Assembly (NCBI GenBank): GCA_034437895.1
Contig: DAOTTO010000334.1
Location: forward strand, 1-6,162
Direction of reading: 5' to 3'
Source of the DNA: JANRLJ01 sp034437895
Lineage (GTDB): Bacteria; Chloroflexota; Anaerolineae; Aggregatilineales; Phototrophicaceae
DNA length: 6,162 nt
The notes below the pieces were generated by a model. The model worked only from the letters and a program-made list of their open reading frames with translations. It did not search any database and was not told the origin of the DNA. Shown one piece after another: positions 1-3,495 of the stretch (positions within the stretch are counted from its first letter, which is position 1; every line of letters begins with the position of its first letter). Position numbers and translations under genes: made by a program.

Positions 1-185
1 GTTCCTTTAATGGCATTGAACTGTTTTTTCAGTGCCAGCGCCGACGGTTTGCCGCCTGCCTCGTACTGCCTCTTCCACTCCGCTAATCCCCAATTAAACA
101 CAAAGCGGCGTGTTCCAGCTGCTTGCGCGAAGTAGGTGGCTTGTTCAGGCGTTGGATTAAGGCGAATGCAGTGGCTGCGGATCAT
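1..185 (-). CDS. tnpB: TnpB/OrfB transposon-encoded protein, N-terminal part (IS200/IS605 superfamily), cut by the window edge
   Basis: The reverse strand reads 61 complete codons without a stop, beginning MIRSHCIRLNPTPEQ and containing GTRRFVFNWGLAEWK, then a Gly-Gly-Lys-Pro segment and KKQFNAIKG. This is the characteristic N-terminal helix-turn-helix region of OrfB/TnpB proteins, in which an Arg-Phe-x-x-Asn-x-x-L core is followed by a Trp and a Lys-x-Phe-Asn motif. TnpB proteins are usually about 350-450 residues, and characterised members are RNA-guided DNA nucleases carried by the element; the RuvC and zinc-finger parts lie outside the window. The ATG at 185 is chosen because an in-frame TGA lies at 201-203 with no other start codon between. 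The only purine-rich motif, GGAAG, directly abuts the ATG, so translation initiation looks weak. No tnpA is visible upstream within the window. Family call is firm; whether the full gene is intact cannot be seen. Confidence 0.9.
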   Translation of the reverse strand, partial: MIRSHCIRLNPTPEQATYFAQAAGTRRFVFNWGLAEWKRQYEAGGKPSALALKKQFNAIKG

Positions 186-232
186 CTTCCAATATCTTTT
201 TCAAAGCCTTGCAAATTCAGCAAGTATGTATG

Positions 233-267
233 TACGCATAATGTTTATTTTATAACACTTATGCGTA
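233..267. repeat. Perfect 9-bp inverted repeat, candidate left-end hairpin of the tnpB element
   Basis: TACGCATAA at 233-241 is the exact reverse complement of TTATGCGTA at 259-267, with a 17-base AT-rich spacer. It lies about 50 bases upstream of the tnpB start and just past the stop of the neighbouring 729-residue gene. IS200/IS605-type elements have subterminal hairpins recognised as single strands by TnpA, so this could be the left-end hairpin. The loop is longer than usual for such hairpins and the cleavage site is not recognisable, so the element boundary, somewhere near 245-284, is not fixed. It is not followed by a T-run and is not a convincing intrinsic terminator. The gap 186-284 holds no other feature that I can support. 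Confidence 0.5.
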
Positions 268-284
268 TAAAATACTAATCTAGC

Positions 285-2474
285 TTATTCCCCTTTTTTA
301 AACGCCAAAATCGCATTCCCCGACACGGCATACACCATATCTTGCCCCGGCGCAGCCACTACCGCCCGAATCAGTGCAAACATACTTTCATCCGAGGGAC
401 GATACGTTGCCACAAACGTCCCGCCGCGTGTCACCTCATAAATGGCGGCACGCTGCTGGCTGATGAGGTAAATCACATTAGCAATCGGGCTGTCATCCAA
501 ATACATCGCGTCCGCGCTTTGGATTTCTTGCCCCACGGGAAAACCGACCAACGCTAATTCCTGCTGTTGACCCGAATTATATTTTCGTAAGATGCCCTCA
601 GAAAGCAGCACATACACATTCCCGCCGCTGTCTTCGATGTCGAAATCGACGGCAATCCCGCCCGGCAAGCGCCCCTGACCGCCAAAATATTCGCTCGGTG
701 CGCTGGCATAGCTGCCATCCCCGGACTGCTCATAGCGCCAAATTTCGCCCACGCCGGAATCCAATACATATAAGCGCCCACTCCACGTCGCAATCGCAAC
801 CGGATTCACCCAATTTTCTGAACCGATTAATTCTTGGGCAGCACACTGCAAAAAGCGCGGCGAACACGTTACCAGCACGCCGGTTTTATCCAACGCCAGA
901 ATCAAATTATCCTCGGTGGAATAGGCGATGTCGAAAATTTCCCCCACCGGATAGCCATTGACCGAGGCATCCGTCCGCATACTCGGAATAGCTTGCCCGA
1001 CGGTTGCCCGCTGCTCACCGTCACTCGCCAACTGGACTTGATACACTTGGGACTGCGGTTCAGTCGCCAGCACATACAGATCAGAGCCTTGAATGACAAT
1101 TTGCGAAAGTGCTGTGCCGGGGCCGAAGCTGTCAATCGCATACACTTCGCGCCGTGTGATCTGGCTTAGGCCGTCAATCGTGCTGCGGCCTTCCGCCCGA
1201 ATGCCCAAAAGGGTGGGGTCATCGGGGCGAAGGTTACGGCAAGATTCGACTTGCGTGAGGGTTTGATCCCACGCGCTGATGACGGTTTGGCGCTCGCTGG
1301 AAGGAATCCCCCGTGCTAAGTCCGCCCGCCGCAGCGTTTCATCCAAACACATCTCGAATTCACTCTGCCCCGTACCGGAAAGCCACATCACGATGACCAT
1401 CATCACCACACCTACCGGCACCAGCAGTACCAATCCCGCGGCAGTCGGTGAGGAAAGCCAGCCGCGCTGACCTTCTTTAGGCGGCGGAAAGAATTTGTCG
1501 ATTAAGCGATTTATGCCCGCCAAAAAGCGTGAAAAAACCAGCGCACTGCTGCCCATGCTGCGGCTGGCACGGCGCTGCATCTCATTCATCGTTTTTTGTT
1601 CGCGGGGGGTACGCTTGGGCTTTTCTGGGAGTGTGGCGGGAACATCTGTGATCGTCCCAATACTGCTGGGTGGCGCACCGTCGGGCGCTGCCTCTGCCAC
1701 CACCGCTGTCTCACGGGTGCTGGTTTTCGTTTTACCGGAGGCGGTAAATTGCGCGGTGGATTCGCCCACCAAGACACTTTCCAAAACAGGCAGTTCTGGC
1801 AGGACAAATTCGACAGCGGTCAGCGTGAGTTGTAATTTCGCCAAATCCTTAAAGGCCAGTAGTGTACCCGTCACATCAGAAGTGACCAGTGCATCACTCA
1901 ATTTTTGCCCGTCAAAATCGGCAATATTCGCGTCACCCATCACGAAGCGTGTTCCAGCCGCCACACGAAACTGCGTCATGCGGACGTTGGGAATCGCCTG
2001 TACGCCTAAAGGCGGTGTATAGAGCGCCTCATCCTCGGTTAAGTCTTCGGGGAAAGTCCGCAGATTGCCCTCATGACGCAGCAGCATCACAGCGGGGCCA
2101 ATCCTGCCAACGATCAAATCCGCACCGCGCAGGACAGCGCACAGCATATTCGCTTCATAAGCCCGTTTGCCGCTGGCATTATGCTCGACTAAATTTTGAT
2201 TCAGGGTATGAAAGACATCCCGCAGCCCGGAAGTGACGCTGCCGCTGCTGTTAAAGTAGCGTTCAGCGGCAAGCTGCGCCATCTGTTCATAAAACATCGT
2301 CGGCGCAATCGAATCGCCTGATGGCAGCACCAAGGTAAAGAACGTATCCGCCTCGCGTCCACGCGCAGCTTTGCGGGGCGCAACTTCCACCAATGCGCCC
2401 GGCGGCGCAGCACTGATTGAACGTCCACCGACCACATACAGATGACCTACCAGCGCTTCGTACTCAAATGCCAT
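285..2474 (-). CDS. Membrane protein with degenerate PPM/PP2C-like domain, one transmembrane helix and C-terminal beta-propeller
   Basis: The 729-residue protein has roughly four parts. Residues 1-225 resemble the PPM-type phosphatase fold: DTFFTLVLPSGDS (43-55) sits where the family has its DGMGGH strand, LIVGRIGPAVMLLRHEG (120-136) where it has the GDSRxYLxRxG strand, and TRFVMGDANIAD (175-186) where it has the CSDGLTD strand. The key Asp/Gly residues of these motifs are mostly replaced, so catalysis is doubtful. Residues 230-340 form a Pro/Ser/Lys-rich linker. Residues 345-367 are a clear hydrophobic helix preceded by basic residues, which by the positive-inside rule places the N-terminus in the cytoplasm. 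Residues 370-440 look helical with Cys376 and Cys412. Residues 450-728 contain about six repeats ending in patterns such as RLYVLDSGVGEIWRY and VYVLLSEGILRKY, typical of an NHL-like propeller. The start ATG has GAGAAG six bases upstream. The catalytic loss and sensing role are inference; the overall architecture is well supported. Confidence 0.82.
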   Translation of the reverse strand: MAFEYEALVGHLYVVGGRSISAAPPGALVEVAPRKAARGREADTFFTLVLPSGDSIAPTMFYEQMAQLAAERYFNSSGSVTSGLRDVFHTLNQNLVEHNASGKRAYEANMLCAVLRGADLIVGRIGPAVMLLRHEGNLRTFPEDLTEDEALYTPPLGVQAIPNVRMTQFRVAAGTRFVMGDANIADFDGQKLSDALVTSDVTGTLLAFKDLAKLQLTLTAVEFVLPELPVLESVLVGESTAQFTASGKTKTSTRETAVVAEAAPDGAPPSSIGTITDVPATLPEKPKRTPREQKTMNEMQRRASRSMGSSALVFSRFLAGINRLIDKFFPPPKEGQRGWLSSPTAAGLVLLVPVGVVMMVIVMWLSGTGQSEFEMCLDETLRRADLARGIPSSERQTVISAWDQTLTQVESCRNLRPDDPTLLGIRAEGRSTIDGLSQITRREVYAIDSFGPGTALSQIVIQGSDLYVLATEPQSQVYQVQLASDGEQRATVGQAIPSMRTDASVNGYPVGEIFDIAYSTEDNLILALDKTGVLVTCSPRFLQCAAQELIGSENWVNPVAIATWSGRLYVLDSGVGEIWRYEQSGDGSYASAPSEYFGGQGRLPGGIAVDFDIEDSGGNVYVLLSEGILRKYNSGQQQELALVGFPVGQEIQSADAMYLDDSPIANVIYLISQQRAAIYEVTRGGTFVATYRPSDESMFALIRAVVAAPGQDMVYAVSGNAILAFKKGE

Positions 2475-2507
2475 TTTTTCTTCTCATGCAAACAAAAGAT
2501 TACCAGC

Positions 2508-2536
2508 ATTTTACCCGAATAGGCGGGTATCGTCTA
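2508..2536 (-). promoter_or_regulatory. Candidate promoter of the PPM-like gene
   Basis: On the reverse strand TAGACG (2531-2536; four of six matches to TTGACA) is separated by 17 bases from TAAAAT (2508-2513; five of six matches to TATAAT). It lies 34 bases from the start codon of the 729-residue gene. The spacer is almost entirely occupied by the palindrome described at 2512-2529. Sigma-70-like boxes are assumed; no transcription data are available. Confidence 0.4.
2512..2529. promoter_or_regulatory. Palindrome TACCCG-N6-CGGGTA between divergent promoters, possible operator
   Basis: TACCCG at 2512-2517 is the exact reverse complement of CGGGTA at 2524-2529, with spacer AATAGG. It sits in the only space between two divergently transcribed genes, fills the spacer of the reverse promoter candidate and touches its -10 box, and it reaches the -35 region of the forward promoter. 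That placement suits a repressor or activator site acting on both directions. It could also be a chance 6-bp repeat. Confidence 0.35.
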
Positions 2537-2557
2537 ATCAGCATCCTGCGTTATAAT
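2528..2557 (+). promoter_or_regulatory. Candidate promoter of the two small genes
   Basis: A perfect TATAAT lies at 2552-2557, 29 bases before the ATG of the 63-residue gene. The matching -35 region, around 2528-2534, has only weak resemblance to TTGACA, which would be consistent with an activator-dependent promoter or with the -10 box dominating. The palindrome at 2512-2529 abuts the -35 region. Confidence 0.45.
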
Positions 2558-2586
2558 AATAAGTACAAAAATAGAGGGAAAATCAG

Positions 2587-2778
2587 ATGTTTAACCCCAT
2601 ACAACAGAAAGAAGCTGAGCAGGAAATTTATGTCTCGCCGACTTCGGACGAAACTCTTCAAGAGCGCTATCAGCGCATTCAGCAAGAGGAATCTGCTTTG
2701 ACGGAAGCAGAAATTCAAGAAAAAATTGCTCAATTGGAGGTTTCATCCGATTTGCTGGATTGGGAAGGCAACGAATAA
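2587..2778 (+). CDS. Small acidic helical protein of unknown function
   Basis: The 63-residue product is not one I recognise. It is rich in Glu and Gln, with 16 acidic and 4 basic residues, and residues 20-52 (from SDETLQERYQRI through AEIQEKIAQLE) look like one or two amphipathic helices that could form a coiled coil or hairpin. It has no signal peptide, membrane helix or Cys. The start is supported by AGAGGGA about eight bases upstream and by TATAAT at 2552-2557. It is followed after nine bases by a second small gene with its own strong ribosome binding site, so the two are probably cotranscribed. The good promoter and ribosome site argue that it is a real gene and not a shadow. A small adaptor or antitoxin-like role is possible, but nothing in the sequence shows it. 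Confidence 0.7.
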   Translation: MFNPIQQKEAEQEIYVSPTSDETLQERYQRIQQEESALTEAEIQEKIAQLEVSSDLLDWEGNE

Positions 2779-2787
2779 AGGAAAGGT

Positions 2788-2889
2788 ATGGCTGAACGTC
2801 GATGGAAAGTCAGGGTAATTATTGAAGAGGCGACTTTAGAAGTTGCTTTTCTGTTTACCAATGAGGATATTAAATCAGATAACCCTTGA
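2788..2889 (+). CDS. Very small protein, second gene of a two-gene unit or a truncated remnant
   Basis: A 33-codon frame (MAERRWKVRVIIEEATLEV and on to IKSDNP, then TGA) starts nine bases after the stop of the upstream small gene. AAGGA at 2778-2782, five bases before the ATG, is the best Shine-Dalgarno match in the window, which strongly suggests translation. The basic N-terminus is followed by alternating hydrophobic residues (KVRVIIEE and LEVAFLF) that look like a beta-hairpin; there is no membrane helix. I do not recognise a family. The end is abrupt and only seven bases separate it from the convergent receiver gene, so it could be the head of a longer gene cut off by a past rearrangement. 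It could equally be a genuine microprotein acting with its 63-residue neighbour. Confidence 0.55.
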   Translation: MAERRWKVRVIIEEATLEVAFLFTNEDIKSDNP

Positions 2890-2896
2890 GCGTTTA

Positions 2897-3253
2897 TTAC
2901 ACCTTCGCCATCGCCATTTCGCGGATTTGCGACGGGCGAATGGGCTTGACGATAAAATCTACCCGACGGATGGCATTGGCTTGCTGCTCAAAATGACGAT
3001 TAGAACTCACAATAACGACATGCGTATCGTGAAACCGCGCATCTTGGCTGACATAATCTAAAACCGCCAAACCATTCACATTCGGCAGCAGCACATCCAG
3101 AAAAATAATATCGGGCTTAATCTCTTTTAACAGAGTCAGCGCCGTCGCCCCGTCAGCCGCCTCTAAAACTTCGTAATCAATATCATGAAGCACACGCCGA
3201 TAAATCGAGCGCATTCCAGCATCATCTTCTACAATTAAGGCTTGTCGTGGCAT
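2897..3253 (-). CDS. Stand-alone response-regulator receiver domain protein
   Basis: The 118-residue product is a single CheY-like receiver domain with no output domain. Visible hallmarks are the acidic pair Glu9-Asp10 in LIVEDD, the phosphoacceptor Asp53 in IIFLDVLLPNVNG, Ser83 in VIVSSN at the switch Thr/Ser position, and Lys103 in FIVKPI. All residues needed for phosphotransfer are present, so it should accept phosphate from a histidine kinase that is not in this window. Length is normal for a one-domain receiver, which usually works through protein-protein contact. AAAGG lies about nine bases before the ATG. The stop is a tandem TAA TAA, and the gene converges on the small genes with only seven bases between stops. 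It is divergent from the Ser/Thr kinase gene, sharing the regulatory region 3254-3495. A direct link to the kinase is possible but unproven. Confidence 0.93.
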   Translation of the reverse strand: MPRQALIVEDDAGMRSIYRRVLHDIDYEVLEAADGATALTLLKEIKPDIIFLDVLLPNVNGLAVLDYVSQDARFHDTHVVIVSSNRHFEQQANAIRRVDFIVKPIRPSQIREMAMAKV

Positions 3254-3288
3254 ATCGTGCGCCTTTATTTTTTACTCAACACAACCTG

Positions 3289-3317
3289 ATTATAAGGCCG
3301 TCTTATCCCGTGAAGAA
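3289..3317 (-). promoter_or_regulatory. Candidate promoter of the receiver gene
   Basis: On the reverse strand a perfect TATAAT occupies 3289-3294, about 35 bases from the start codon. Seventeen bases further upstream is TTCTTC at 3312-3317, a poor -35 box. The position is right for a short leader of about 29 bases. A strong -10 with a weak -35 may mean an activator or an extended contact. Confidence 0.45.
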
Positions 3318-3361
3318 ATAAAAGTTCCCTTATTATGCGATAGAAACTCCCTTCAAAGTGT

Positions 3362-3412
3362 AACAGAAATTAAATCAGAATAAGGTTAGAAGCTGGTTTC
3401 TGTTCGACAGAA
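3362..3412. promoter_or_regulatory. Cluster of TTCTGT half-sites, candidate operator for the kinase promoter
   Basis: The 15-base palindrome TTCTGTTCGACAGAA at 3398-3412 has 6-bp arms and a 3-base centre. A further copy of the arm, AACAGAAA at 3362-3369, is the exact reverse complement of TTTCTGTT at 3397-3404. The palindrome covers the -35 box of the forward promoter, so a protein bound there should block or modulate transcription of the kinase gene. The third half-site 35 bases away could permit cooperative or looped binding. The regulator is not identifiable from the sequence. Confidence 0.45.
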
Positions 3413-3432
3413 GGCCGCGCCGCGCATACAAT
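3404..3432 (+). promoter_or_regulatory. Candidate promoter of the Ser/Thr kinase gene
   Basis: TCGACA at 3404-3409 (five of six to TTGACA) and TACAAT at 3427-3432 (five of six to TATAAT) are separated by exactly 17 bases. This is the best sigma-70-like promoter in the region before the kinase. Initiation would be expected near 3439, giving a leader of about 57 bases before the ATG at 3496. Confidence 0.55.
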
Positions 3433-3467
3433 TGGCGGTAAATGAGCCAAGTGGGGACAGGCTCCCC
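3432..3467 (+). repeat. Two adjacent short inverted repeats around the start of the kinase leader
   Basis: TTGGC at 3432-3436 pairs with GCCAA at 3446-3450 across nine bases, and GGGGA at 3453-3457 pairs with TCCCC at 3463-3467 across five bases. The second lies wholly inside the predicted leader RNA and could form a small GC-rich hairpin upstream of the weak ribosome site (AGG at 3486-3488). The first straddles the predicted start of transcription and may instead be a protein site. No T-run follows, so neither is an intrinsic terminator. Confidence 0.3.
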
Positions 3468-3495
3468 TACTAACCTAACCATAATAGGCAATTCT

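Noticed and set aside
182..244. A 20-codon reverse frame ending TGA that overlaps the tnpB ATG, considered as the tail of a tnpA gene
   Set aside because: The frame is closed by a TAA at 245-247, so it cannot be the end of a transposase of normal length; no TnpA motifs are visible.
1495..2022. A 175-codon forward frame antisense to the PPM-like gene
   Set aside because: It lies wholly opposite a well-supported coding region, has no ribosome site or family resemblance, and its composition is the mirror of the real gene.
2587..2889. The two small genes considered as a toxin-antitoxin pair
   Set aside because: Size and spacing would fit, but neither product shows a recognisable toxin motif or DNA-binding fold, so the label would be a guess.
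3398..3412. TTCTGTTCGACAGAA read as an SOS/LexA box
   Set aside because: The CTGT and ACAG arms match the enterobacterial box, but the centre is 3 bases where 8 are needed, and it also does not fit the GAAC-N4-GTTC form. Kept only as an unassigned operator candidate.
3453..3467. GGGGA/TCCCC hairpin considered as an intrinsic terminator
   Set aside because: It is followed by TACTAACC, not a T-run, and sits directly upstream of the kinase gene.
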